The notes under the pieces are model-generated. The model had not been told where the DNA came from. It did not search any database and saw nothing but the letters and a program-made list of their open reading frames with translations. A program made the position numbers and the translations under genes. A stretch of 55,305 nucleotides of DNA from Alloprevotella rava (GTDB taxonomy: Bacteria; Bacteroidota; Bacteroidia; Bacteroidales; Bacteroidaceae), in assembly GCF_014195585.1 (NCBI RefSeq), contig NZ_JACICA010000012.1, positions 1 through 55,305 on the forward strand, read 5' to 3'. Position 1 is the stretch's first letter. Each line of letters starts with the position of its first letter. This document shows positions 35,043 to 43,519 of the stretch, in pieces.

Positions 35043-37667
35043 TTAGTTAGGAAATGTAGGGCGCGCAAAGCGCTTACCTCTATAAGTAGAAATTGTCCGA
35101 ATCATTTCTGCATTGCATTCCTGCAAACCGAGAGCATCCATATCCTGAACAAATTCATCATACATAGACGGTATGAGGATATACCATTTATCACCATAGT
35201 CGCCCACACGCATACTTACCTGACGTAGGAAGCCCCACTTTTCAAAGAACGGCGTAAGATTATAGCCTGTCAAACGGCTCACCTTGCGGATGTAGTTGAA
35301 AATAAATGGCACACTGTTACTATACCAACCGCGAGATGGAACTACAAAATTATGGGTTGTCCAAACCGATGTGGGATAAGCTGTCTTATACGCATTCCAT
35401 TTCACATTACTTCCATTTTGAGCAGACGCCAACAATTCATATTTGTCAAGACCATTCTGCTTCTCTATCTTAGAACCTTCTGCATTGTCAGACTGGCGCA
35501 GACTTTCATACCAATCCGGAGCAATATCAGGGAAACCATTCTCAGAGAAATAATTGTAGAGGTCAACAAGCGGAGCAAGCGCATGGTTTACGCCCAAATC
35601 CTGCAATGCCCAACCGCGCGTAGCGTCTACGCTGCAAGCCGTAATAACAGAGTCGGCCCCCGTTGTTCTTGTGAAATCCTGCAATTCTGCATTCCAGTTT
35701 ACTTCGTCTTGATGTAAGAACGCCTGACGACGATGCTCACTGACTTTTCTCTCGCTAGCATAAGCATTATCGTTCAGAACAACATTATTGGCAAAGTTGA
35801 TCCAATTACGGAACTGACCTTCACGATCATAGGGATAGCCCATGTGCATCACATTGTAATAGGAGTTCATATTGTTGCTGACCTCCGACATACCAGCCCA
35901 GTTGAAGTAGGGCAACATCTGGTGCTGATGTCCCCACTCATGAGAGAGTCCCCAAATTGCATCTTCATCATTGTAGACAAGCGTTCTACAATTAAGCACG
36001 CGGCGCTCTTGAGTGTGGTGGAAACTTACACCGAAACCGCCTTGGAACATATAATAGGTATAGTTCGAATAAGCCATAGTGCGGAGATTAGGCAGAGAAT
36101 TGTATTTCTCAAAGCCCAACAAACGTTGCTCCCAAGTAATGAGTGTATCAAGTACATTCATATACTGACGATAGCCTATACTAGTACCATCTGTTGACTT
36201 ACAATAATTGTGCAACCCCTTAGAGGTCCAGACAGAGTGAACATGTTTGCCAACAACATCCATACAAATATTCTTTGCATTTCCTGTCAGTGCGTGCATT
36301 TCTTCGTTCGTCTTCTCCGGACTCAAATAGCCATTAACTTGACCATTGATAAAGTGAGCCTTTATTGGGGCATAATCAGAAGAGTTGCCCTCTGCCGTGT
36401 AGCAGATATAAGCCAAACCATCATAGCCAAAAGTGTAGTTAATGACATTGATACCATTGTTGAGAGCAAAAGTAGAAGTAATAGGGTTACCACCATCAAA
36501 ATTACCGCCATCTTTTCCTTCGTACCATGCAACAACCTTCAACGTAACATTCATACCACTTGGTATACCGCGCACAACTACTGCTGTAGTTGAGCCAGAA
36601 GGGATATTGATACCTGTTACGCCAGAAAGTTGGTCATAATACTTACCTGGAGCATTCCAAAGCTTGCTATAATAGCGTGGAGAATTATAACAAGGATATT
36701 CTGCTACGCGATATTTTGTTGAATAAGTACCATTGTAAAGCTGATGAGCCAGAGCACGAATCAGAGGTACACTAATCGTATCAATTTGAGCTTCTGTTAC
36801 ACCTGGTTTCAAAGACGCATAGAGATCATCGGTAAAGATATCAAAAGCTGACATTGAAGTACGCTGACGGAACTCCATTTCAGCACAACTTGCAAAATCG
36901 CCTGCGCCAGACAATACGCGAAACTGAATCTGCACAACGTTCTTGAGTGGAGTTTCAAAGGAGATTTGCTTAACTGAGTTATCACCAGACCAGTTAAACG
37001 TCTTGTATAGAGTGAAAGCACTTTCACCTTGAAGACGAATCAACACTTGCACCTTCTCAAAAGAACCGTTCGTTTGGCTATCCTGACGAGGAACATAATT
37101 GATATAATCAATCTGATTGTTGCCCGAGAAGGAATAAGTCAAAACAGCTGGATTTGATTCGGTAACATTAAAGCCACCTGCTCCCCAGGCAGTATGCCAA
37201 ATAGAAGCATAATCCTTATCGAGAGTCAGATTTGCGGAATGACCCGACATAGAATTATTGGCCGTAACATTTGTTGGGCGAATAACAGGATCTTGCGGAA
37301 GTTCGTTTGCACTAGCATCTGCCTGCTGTGTCAGCTTCAGCACTTGGCTAAGATCTGTAGTCGCGCTTTTGAAAGTTATATTAGCTGTACGACTCTCACC
37401 ATAATAGTTCTGATCCACATGTACATAGATACCATTCTGGCTCTTTGTTACAGTGGCCCAAGCTGCATCACTTGTCGCGGTATAGTCAACATTGGCTGTG
37501 ATATCGAAGCACAAAGTGCGCTCCTTATAATTGAGTGTCTGATTGTGAGGAGTCACAATCATTGGAAGAGCCCCCGTAGGCAGAGTACTCTGAGCGACGG
37601 AAGGAATTGCTGCTAAAAGACTTAGTGCAGCAAAACCTGTCAACATTATCTTTCGTATATTCTTCAT
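35043..37667 (-). CDS. M60-like mucin-type metallopeptidase with BACON and carbohydrate-binding domains
   Basis: The 874-residue secreted protein has a signal peptide (1-25, AIPSVAQ), a BACON domain (about 35-115), an F5/8 type C/CBM32-like domain (about 130-270) and the M60 peptidase domain. The zinc site is HEWGH (576-580) followed by an acidic residue in GMSEVSNN. M60 (enhancin) proteases of gut bacteria cut mucins and other O-glycoproteins. The gene follows the LRR-protein gene by 12 bases, so both come from one transcript. The order of domains is typical for the family in Bacteroides. Confidence 0.93.
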   Translation of the reverse strand: MKNIRKIMLTGFAALSLLAAIPSVAQSTLPTGALPMIVTPHNQTLNYKERTLCFDITANVDYTATSDAAWATVTKSQNGIYVHVDQNYYGESRTANITFKSATTDLSQVLKLTQQADASANELPQDPVIRPTNVTANNSMSGHSANLTLDKDYASIWHTAWGAGGFNVTESNPAVLTYSFSGNNQIDYINYVPRQDSQTNGSFEKVQVLIRLQGESAFTLYKTFNWSGDNSVKQISFETPLKNVVQIQFRVLSGAGDFASCAEMEFRQRTSMSAFDIFTDDLYASLKPGVTEAQIDTISVPLIRALAHQLYNGTYSTKYRVAEYPCYNSPRYYSKLWNAPGKYYDQLSGVTGINIPSGSTTAVVVRGIPSGMNVTLKVVAWYEGKDGGNFDGGNPITSTFALNNGINVINYTFGYDGLAYICYTAEGNSSDYAPIKAHFINGQVNGYLSPEKTNEEMHALTGNAKNICMDVVGKHVHSVWTSKGLHNYCKSTDGTSIGYRQYMNVLDTLITWEQRLLGFEKYNSLPNLRTMAYSNYTYYMFQGGFGVSFHHTQERRVLNCRTLVYNDEDAIWGLSHEWGHQHQMLPYFNWAGMSEVSNNMNSYYNVMHMGYPYDREGQFRNWINFANNVVLNDNAYASERKVSEHRRQAFLHQDEVNWNAELQDFTRTTGADSVITACSVDATRGWALQDLGVNHALAPLVDLYNYFSENGFPDIAPDWYESLRQSDNAEGSKIEKQNGLDKYELLASAQNGSNVKWNAYKTAYPTSVWTTHNFVVPSRGWYSNSVPFIFNYIRKVSRLTGYNLTPFFEKWGFLRQVSMRVGDYGDKWYILIPSMYDEFVQDMDALGLQECNAEMIRTISTYRGKRFARPTFPN

Positions 37668-37679
37668 TACTGCTCTCCT

Positions 37680-39134
37680 TTATTTATTGTATAACACTTT
37701 CTTTCCATTGATAATATACAAGGTACCATTTTCTGGTGTAGCTACACGGCGGCCCTGCAAGTCGTAGATAACAGTTGAAGCATCCGTTGAGGTCTGAATT
37801 GTAGCAATACCTGTAGCTTGATCCTTACCCACCGCAAAAACAGTAGTTTTGATGTTCAACCCTGGATAGTCGCGCTGCGTAAGAATAGCATAGACTTTTT
37901 TCTTGGGCGTCATAAAGGTAAACTTACCGCTACTAGCTGTATAATCCAAATCGCGCTTAGCTGCTGATGCTTTCTCTAGCTCCGTTACATTGCCGGACTC
38001 ATCCTCAGAGTAGAAAGTAAAATTTACGGTATTGGCACCACCACTATCCTTACGGTAGTCAGTAAGATTCAAAATATATTTAGTATTATTCTGCGCGCTA
38101 TAGCCTTCTACATTTTGCTCAACATAATATGCGCCATTATCTGCTTTCTTCAATTTGCTTGTGATATCCAAATCGGCCTGCGGGGTATAGGCAAAGTAGC
38201 CTGTAGCTGGCTGGAAACGTGCAACCGGTAGAGAGCGGAATGACAGTGCATTTCCTCCGCAGTTCATCGAACCTAATTTAATAGAAGGAATAACCAGATT
38301 TGACATATTGTTATTGGACACCGACAAATCATAAAGATGGCTACTCTGACGAACATCCAATGTTGCCAACTCGTTATTATCAAGAATGAGTTGGCGAAGT
38401 TCTGGAAGTCCAGTAGAAGAGGTCATGGTGATGTTAGAAAGATTATTGTCGTTAGCAACAAGAGTAGTCAATGCGCCAACACGACTAAGGTCAAGACGAG
38501 TAAACTTATTACCAGTACACTGCAAAGCATCTAAGTTCACATTAGAAGTTACATAGATACCCGTAAACTTATTGCCACTCACATTGATATGCTGCAAAGA
38601 GGCTGCACGAATAATAAAATTACCGCCATTGTTCAAACGTTGCATTCCATTATTAGCAAGATTCACATTTTCCAAAAGCGGATTCTTACCCTCACTCAAT
38701 GTCAGAGCTGAAATCTGATTTCCGCTAACATCGATGTCTGTCAGTTTACTCAAGCGAGTAACGTCAAGAGTTGCCAAGCGGTTGTTCTGACAATAAAGTG
38801 ACTGAAGAGATTTTGCTCCAGTTACATCAAGCGCCGTCAGCTCTTGTTCCTCACAAATAAGTGTGGTCAACTGACCGCCACTTGTCAGCGTAATTGTTTG
38901 GCCTTTCACTGTTCCCGTCAGAGTTTGTAACGGAGTGTTCGCTACTTCATAGGCAACGGGGGTTCCATCGCCCCAGTCCACCTTCACATTACGGGCGGAA
39001 CGATTGACAACCAAAGTTAGTGTTGTTCCAGAGCCTTTACTCGTGGTCAACTTCACTACTTGGTCTTGAGCGTGCGCACAAAGAAAGCTACCCATAGAGA
39101 GCACAGCACACACAAGAAGTTTCTTTTGGTTCAT
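37680..39134 (-). CDS. Secreted leucine-rich repeat protein with T9SS-like C-terminal tail
   Basis: From the ATG at 39134 the protein has 484 residues and a signal peptide (1-23, CAHAQ). Residues about 90-330 hold around ten 20-22-residue leucine-rich repeats of the type LQSLYCQNNRLATLDVTRLS. The C-terminus (DLQGRRVATPENGTLYIINGKK) resembles the type IX secretion sorting tail or its Prevotella-type variant. LRR proteins of this class mediate adhesion. An ATG at 39257 would add 41 residues before the signal peptide and lies upstream of the -7 box, so it is rejected. It is first in an operon with the M60 peptidase. Confidence 0.85.
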   Translation of the reverse strand: MNQKKLLVCAVLSMGSFLCAHAQDQVVKLTTSKGSGTTLTLVVNRSARNVKVDWGDGTPVAYEVANTPLQTLTGTVKGQTITLTSGGQLTTLICEEQELTALDVTGAKSLQSLYCQNNRLATLDVTRLSKLTDIDVSGNQISALTLSEGKNPLLENVNLANNGMQRLNNGGNFIIRAASLQHINVSGNKFTGIYVTSNVNLDALQCTGNKFTRLDLSRVGALTTLVANDNNLSNITMTSSTGLPELRQLILDNNELATLDVRQSSHLYDLSVSNNNMSNLVIPSIKLGSMNCGGNALSFRSLPVARFQPATGYFAYTPQADLDITSKLKKADNGAYYVEQNVEGYSAQNNTKYILNLTDYRKDSGGANTVNFTFYSEDESGNVTELEKASAAKRDLDYTASSGKFTFMTPKKKVYAILTQRDYPGLNIKTTVFAVGKDQATGIATIQTSTDASTVIYDLQGRRVATPENGTLYIINGKKVLYNK

Positions 39135-39186
39135 AATTGAGTTATAATTATTGTCTGATATATAGTTTTTTTGTAGAATCTGGTGA

Positions 39187-39194
39187 CAAAGGTA
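39187..39194 (-). promoter_or_regulatory. -7 box for the LRR-M60 operon
   Basis: Minus-strand TACCTTTG, 53 bases upstream of the start at 39134; no exact -33 TTTG. Confidence 0.5.
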
Positions 39195-39404
39195 AGCAAA
39201 TATCTCTTTAAAGTTTTTTTTAGCTTCATATTTTTCTTTGACAACTGCAGTTTTCAATAAAGCAATATATCAAAACTCGATGACAATACATTTTATTTGC
39301 ACATTTAGCAGCAATGTGTGCCGACATTTTCGGCTTTCTAAAAAAACATTTACATATCTCTATTTTCAGTTATTCTCATAAAGAAAGTTGACTGTTCTCC
39401 CATT

Positions 39405-39444
39405 AGCTTCACTCACTTTTTATAGCGTGAGAGAGAATGAAGCT
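39405..39444. other. Hairpin in the LRR-nagB intergenic region
   Basis: AGCTTCA pairs with TGAAGCT and the inner CTCAC with GTGAG. It lies between two divergently transcribed genes, so it is not at the end of a known gene. A regulatory site is possible; nothing else in 39195-39549 is recognisable. Confidence 0.3.
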
Positions 39445-39549
39445 GTTTTACTCTATCATTCTTATAATTATCGTAAACATTTTAGGCTTATTCTGCCATC
39501 TACACATCAAAAAAAAACTTTTTTCCTACTTTTTCCAAAAAACAATCTT

Positions 39550-39557
39550 TAATTTTG
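39550..39557 (+). promoter_or_regulatory. nagB -7 box
   Basis: TAATTTTG followed by C, 66 bases before the nagB start; the -33 region is T-rich without an exact TTTG. Confidence 0.5.
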
Positions 39558-39622
39558 CACTAATCCTATAATCAAGGGCTGTTTTCCTAAACTATAAAGC
39601 CTAACATTCAAACAAAAATATC

Positions 39623-40417
39623 ATGCGAGTAATTATCGAACCAGACTACGAGAAACTGTCCCTTTGGGCTGCTGAATACGTAGTCAACAAAATCAATGCT
39701 TTCAATCCAACTGACGACCGTAAATTTGTTTTAGGTCTTCCTACTGGCTCTTCCCCTATTGGTATGTACCAGGCACTCATTAAAGCCCACAAAGAAGGTC
39801 GTATCAGTTTCAAGAATGTCCTGACTTTCAACATGGACGAATATGTAAATCTTCCAGAAGATCATCCTGAGAGCTACCACACCTTTATGAAGAAGAATCT
39901 CTTCGATCATATTGACTGCCCGAAGGAAAATATTCACATTTTGAATGGCAATGCTGATGATTTGCAAGCTGAGTGCGCTCACTATGAGCAGATGATTAAG
40001 GATGCTGGCGGTATTGATTTGTTTATTGGAGGTATCGGTCCTGACGGACATATTGCTTTCAACGAACCTGGTTCTAGCCTGTCAAGCCGTACGCGTATCA
40101 AAACACTCACAACAGACACCAGAATTGCTAATGCCCGCTTCTTTGGTGGCAAACCAGAAAATGTACCTTCATTAGCTCTTACTGTTGGTGTTGGCACAGT
40201 CATGAGTGCGAAAGAAGTTCTGATTCTTTGCAACGGACACAATAAGTCTCGCGCACTGCAAGCAGCAGTGGAAGGTGCTGTCACTCAGATGTGGACTATT
40301 TCTTCTCTTCAACTCCACCCCCACGGAATCGTGGTGTGTGACGAAGCTGCCTGTGAAGAAATTAAACATGGTACTTACCGCTTCTTCAAAGACGTTGAAA
40401 AGGATTACCTCATCTAA
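39623..40417 (+). CDS. nagB: Glucosamine-6-phosphate deaminase
   Basis: The 264-residue protein is full length for NagB. It has the phosphate loop [13 protein letters not shown], the catalytic region [21 protein letters not shown] and [18 protein letters not shown]. It converts glucosamine-6-phosphate to fructose-6-phosphate and ammonia, feeding amino sugars into glycolysis. It is a single-gene transcript with its own promoter and terminator. With the M60, GH123-like and sulfatase-maturase genes nearby it fits mucin-sugar use. Confidence 0.97.
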   Translation: MRVIIEPDYEKLSLWAAEYVVNKINAFNPTDDRKFVLGLPTGSSPIGMYQALIKAHKEGRISFKNVLTFNMDEYVNLPEDHPESYHTFMKKNLFDHIDCPKENIHILNGNADDLQAECAHYEQMIKDAGGIDLFIGGIGPDGHIAFNEPGSSLSSRTRIKTLTTDTRIANARFFGGKPENVPSLALTVGVGTVMSAKEVLILCNGHNKSRALQAAVEGAVTQMWTISSLQLHPHGIVVCDEAACEEIKHGTYRFFKDVEKDYLI

Positions 40418-40446
40418 TTCTCTCGTAAAATATTCAACCCTAGCAA

Positions 40447-40487
40447 ACGGATTACAAGACTATGGTCTTGTAGTCCGCTTTTATTCC
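40447..40487 (+). terminator. Terminator after nagB
   Basis: ACGGATTACAAGAC pairs with GTCTTGTAGTCCGC (one G-T and one mismatch) around TATG, followed by TTTTATT. Confidence 0.85.
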
Positions 40488-40515
40488 ACAACCTTTCCTC
40501 AAGCTACTCTGCTCA

Positions 40516-41784
40516 ATGAAGCACACGGCCGATCCCTTTAACATATCAGGCAACGAACTACAAGCCATCAGCATTCAACCGCAATATGTGATGTTGAAAC
40601 CTGTAGGCTCTATCTGTAATCTTGCTTGTAAATACTGCTACTACACTGAGAAAAAAAGACTCTACCCCAAAGTAGCAAACCAAATTATGGACGAAGATCT
40701 GCTCGAAAGCTTCACTAAGCAGTACATAGAGATGCAGCCTACTCCCAATGTTCTATTCACTTGGCACGGTGGGGAAACACTCATGCGCCCAATCAAGTTC
40801 TATGAGTATGCGCTAGAGTTGCAACGAAAATACGGGCTAGGGAGAAATATTAATAATTGCATTCAAACCAACGCCACTCTCATAACAGACGAATGGGCAC
40901 GCTTCTTTCACGAAAACAATTTCCTTGTCGGCGTAAGCATTGATGGACCACAAGAATTTCACGATGAGTATCGGCGTTCACGCTCAGGCAAGCCAACGTG
41001 GCAGCAGGTGATGCGTGGGATACAACTACTCAACAAATATAATGTAGAGTGGAATGCGCTGGCTGTAGTAAATGATTTCAATGGTGATTACCCATTAGAT
41101 TTCTACCATTTCTTCAAAGAAATTCATTGCCATTACATTCAATTCACACCAATTGTAGAGCGAAAACTTCAGCACTCAGATGGGCGCGAACTATCCTCTC
41201 CCACAGAAGAAAGTTCTGACATATGGGATTTTAGCGTCACACCCGAACAGTGGGGTGACTTTCTTTGCAAAATCTTCGATGAGTGGGTACGGCATGATGT
41301 TGGAGAGTACTACATACAGCTCTTCGATGCCACCTTGGCCAACTGGATGGGAGTACCTCCCGGAATATGTACACTGGCAGAAACGTGTGGTCATGCAACT
41401 GCAATGGAATTTAATGGCGATGTATACGCGTGTGACCATTTTGTTTTCCCCGAATACAAAATAGGCAACATAAACGAACAACCTCTTGTCGAAATAACGA
41501 ATTCTCCAGAGCAAAAAGCTTTTGGAGCAGATAAAAAGGACTCTCTACCACAGGAATGTAAAGAATGTGAATGGCTATTTGCCTGTCATGGGGAGTGTCC
41601 GCGCCTTCGTTTTACGAAAGACAAATATGGAAACGCTGGACTCAATTACCTCTGTCGTGGTTATCGCAAATTCTTTGAGCATGTTGCCCCTTATATGGAT
41701 TATATGAAATACCAACTTCAGCAAGAAGAAGCCCCCGCAAAGGTAATGAAGTGGGTAGCCGAAGGAATGCCGCAGTATAGATAA
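40516..41784 (+). CDS. Anaerobic sulfatase-maturating enzyme, radical SAM/SPASM
   Basis: The 422-residue protein has the radical SAM motif with Cys34, Cys38 and Cys41 (GSICNLACKYCYY), the early TWHGGETLMR, and a SPASM region rich in cysteines (CTLAETCGHA, YACDHFVFP, CKECEWLFACHGECPRLRF, YLCRGYRKFF) for two more clusters. It converts an active-site Cys or Ser of sulfatases to formylglycine. No sulfatase gene is in the window, so it acts in trans. The terminator after nagB implies a separate transcript or read-through. Confidence 0.93.
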   Translation: MKHTADPFNISGNELQAISIQPQYVMLKPVGSICNLACKYCYYTEKKRLYPKVANQIMDEDLLESFTKQYIEMQPTPNVLFTWHGGETLMRPIKFYEYALELQRKYGLGRNINNCIQTNATLITDEWARFFHENNFLVGVSIDGPQEFHDEYRRSRSGKPTWQQVMRGIQLLNKYNVEWNALAVVNDFNGDYPLDFYHFFKEIHCHYIQFTPIVERKLQHSDGRELSSPTEESSDIWDFSVTPEQWGDFLCKIFDEWVRHDVGEYYIQLFDATLANWMGVPPGICTLAETCGHATAMEFNGDVYACDHFVFPEYKIGNINEQPLVEITNSPEQKAFGADKKDSLPQECKECEWLFACHGECPRLRFTKDKYGNAGLNYLCRGYRKFFEHVAPYMDYMKYQLQQEEAPAKVMKWVAEGMPQYR

Positions 41785-41854
41785 AAACAACCAACTTCGA
41801 CTATTTACTTCGCCTAAAATACAAAATTAACACCTCTACACACTCCCACACCAA

Positions 41855-41875
41855 GAGTGTTTGTCAAAAACACTC
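41855..41875. other. Small hairpin after the sulfatase-maturase gene
   Basis: GAGTGTTT pairs perfectly with AAACACTC around GTCAA. No T-run follows, so terminator function is uncertain. Confidence 0.35.
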
Positions 41876-41911
41876 GCGAAGGAGAAGAAATGAATATTAT
41901 TGTATAATCTC

Positions 41912-41990
41912 AAATATCCTTATTGCGTTTGAGAATACAATAAGCCCATCAATTGACATCCTTATTGCAGCAGCCAACGCCCTTATTGTA
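41912..41990 (+). repeat. Modular palindromic intergenic repeat, copy 6
   Basis: AAATATCCTTATTGCG, TTTGAGAATACAATAAG, CATCAATTGACATCCTTATTG and CCCTTATTGTAATG. The 5' half follows copies 3 and 4 closely, including the upstream AAATAT; the TCAGCTGA core has changed to TCAATTGA, which keeps its palindromic symmetry. Confidence 0.85.
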
Positions 41991-42055
41991 ATGACGACTG
42001 AAATACTAAAAACAATATACACAAGCAATACCCCTATCCCTAAGAATCTTTTTTT

Positions 42056-42079
42056 GTTGTCACGTCGTCACGTTGTCAC
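42056..42079 (-). repeat. Three tandem GTYGTCAC octamers
   Basis: GTTGTCAC, GTCGTCAC and GTTGTCAC follow each other without gaps. The reverse complement octamer GTGACAAC recurs at 42120-42138 and 42205-42220. Confidence 0.8.
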
Positions 42080-42119
42080 ACTCTATCCATAACTTCTTGA
42101 AAACATAGACATTAGACGC

Positions 42120-42220
42120 GTGACAACGGTGTGACAATAAAATCAAGAACAAAAGTTATCGTCACCTCCATAAATCACTATTTATCAACATGTTTAGCTC
42201 CACTGTGACAACGTGACAAC
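42120..42220 (+). repeat. GTGACAAC octamers, inverted partners of 42056-42079
   Basis: GTGACAAC (42120-42127) and GTGACAAT (42131-42138) are separated by 3 bases; two further GTGACAAC copies (42205-42212 and 42213-42220) are in direct tandem. Together with the upstream array they can form inverted pairs of at least 16 bases. They lie about 130 bases upstream of the rplM promoter. Confidence 0.75.
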
Positions 42221-42348
42221 AAAATACAAGTTTTCATTAGTAGAAGAATAGCGCATATTAAGGGGTAATATCTGCACGAGAGAGATGATATGCAGCCATA
42301 TAAATATATCAAGCATAAGTAATAAAACTAAATAAAGAAGCCAAAGCC

Positions 42349-42379
42349 TTTGCCGTATTATAAGAAATTTGTACTTTTG
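42349..42379 (+). promoter_or_regulatory. rplM operon promoter
   Basis: TTTG (42349-42352), a 19-base spacer and TACTTTTG (42372-42379) followed by C: a full consensus promoter, as expected for a ribosomal protein operon. Confidence 0.8.
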
Positions 42380-42386
42380 CGGGCCG

Positions 42387-42514
42387 ATTATTATCAAGCA
42401 GTGTCTTAGCACTGTATGTCAGAGGGTTACGCTTGTGCAGCTTTGGCCAGCCAGCCAAGCTAAAGAACCATCGGGCGCTGATTTTAATTATTAGTAGTTA
42501 CAAACAAACAAAAA
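42387..42514 (+). promoter_or_regulatory. Structured leader of the rplM-rpsI operon
   Basis: The 5' UTR of about 130 bases has a hairpin CAGTG/CACTG (42399-42414) and a GC-rich hairpin AGCTTTGGC/GCCAAGCT (42439-42461). Ribosomal protein operons are often autoregulated through such leaders. That this one binds L13 or S9 is inference. Confidence 0.4.
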
Positions 42515-42976
42515 ATGGACACTTTAAGTTACAAGACCATTTCTGCCAACAAAGAGACCGCACAGAAAGAATGGGTAGTTGTTGATGCAACGGACCAAAT
42601 TTTAGGCCGTCTCGGCTCAAAAGTTGCCAAACTGCTTCGCGGTAAGTACAAACCAAACTTCACTCCGAACGTAGATTGTGGTGACAATGTTATTATCATC
42701 AATGCTGACAAAGTTCGCTTGACGGGTAAGAAAATGACGGAACGTATTTACTACAGCTACACAGGTTATCCTGGTGGTCAGCGTGAAAACACACCCGCTT
42801 CTATCCTTGCAAAGCCAAACGGTGCAGACAAACTCCTCCGTCGCGTTGTTAAGGGTATGCTCCCTAAGAACCGCTTAGGCGCTAAGATGCTTGACAATCT
42901 GTATGTATATGCAGGTGGTGAACACAAGCACGAAGCTCAAAGCCCCAAGCAGATTGATATTAACCAGTATAAATAA
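42515..42976 (+). CDS. rplM: 50S ribosomal protein L13
   Basis: The 153-residue protein has the L13 signatures WVVVDATDQILGRLGSKVAKLLRGK and TGYPGGQRENTPASIL, and a conserved GMLPKNRLG. It is a core protein of the large subunit. The order rplM-rpsI is conserved in most bacteria; rpsI begins 8 bases after its stop. Confidence 0.98.
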   Translation: MDTLSYKTISANKETAQKEWVVVDATDQILGRLGSKVAKLLRGKYKPNFTPNVDCGDNVIIINADKVRLTGKKMTERIYYSYTGYPGGQRENTPASILAKPNGADKLLRRVVKGMLPKNRLGAKMLDNLYVYAGGEHKHEAQSPKQIDINQYK

Positions 42977-42984
42977 AGCAGTAA

Positions 42985-43371
42985 ATGGAAACAATTAACG
43001 CATTAGGTCGCCGTAAGAGCGCTGTAGCCCGTGTCTTCCTGACTGAAGGTACTGGCAAAATCACAATTAACAAACGCGATTTGACGGAATACTTCCCTAG
43101 CTCTATCCTGCAGTTCGTTGTTAAGCAGCCCCTGCAGCTGTTAGAAGTTCTCGAGAAGTATGATATTAAGGCAAATATCGATGGTGGCGGTTTCACTGGT
43201 CAGAGCCAGGCTCTCCGTCTTGCTATTGCTCGCGCACTTTACAAACTCAACCCCGAAGACAAATCAGCTCTTCGCAAAGCAGGGTTCGTTACTCGCGATC
43301 CTCGTCAGGTTGAACGTAAGAAGCCGGGTCAGCCCAAAGCACGTCGTCGCTTCCAGTTCAGCAAACGTTAA
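42985..43371 (+). CDS. rpsI: 30S ribosomal protein S9
   Basis: The 128-residue protein begins with ALGRRKSAVARVFL and ends in the highly basic KKPGQPKARRRFQFSKR, whose last arginine reaches the P-site tRNA in S9. Length and ends are normal. It is followed after 148 bases by rpsB. Confidence 0.98.
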   Translation: METINALGRRKSAVARVFLTEGTGKITINKRDLTEYFPSSILQFVVKQPLQLLEVLEKYDIKANIDGGGFTGQSQALRLAIARALYKLNPEDKSALRKAGFVTRDPRQVERKKPGQPKARRRFQFSKR

Positions 43372-43519
43372 TCGGCATTGTCTGCTGAATTGGCGTTTAG
43401 TATCTAAACCTTCGGGACACTCATTTAGAAAAGTCTACCCGATGGCTGGTTGAACAAATCCATGGGTTGTAGTCCTTCAACTACCACTCTCAACTAACAA
43501 AGAAAGTAAACAACACATC
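43372..43519 (+). promoter_or_regulatory. Structured rpsI-rpsB intergenic leader
   Basis: The spacer has a hairpin GTTTAG/CTAAAC (43395-43409) and a longer pairing of GTTGAA (43449-43454) with TTCAAC (43476-43481). No consensus -7 box is seen, so rpsB may be read from the rplM promoter with this RNA as control element. S2 autoregulation by this RNA is inference. Confidence 0.35.

Noticed and set aside
35352-36593. Three plus-strand reading frames of 121-154 residues opposite the M60 gene
   Set aside because: They are antisense to a well-supported peptidase gene and show no family features.
39135-39257. N-terminal extension of the LRR protein to 39257
   Set aside because: The extension covers the -7 box at 39187-39194 and would bury the signal peptide.
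42056-42220. Octamer arrays as a CRISPR array
   Set aside because: Units are only 8 bases, without spacers of constant length, and no cas gene is near.
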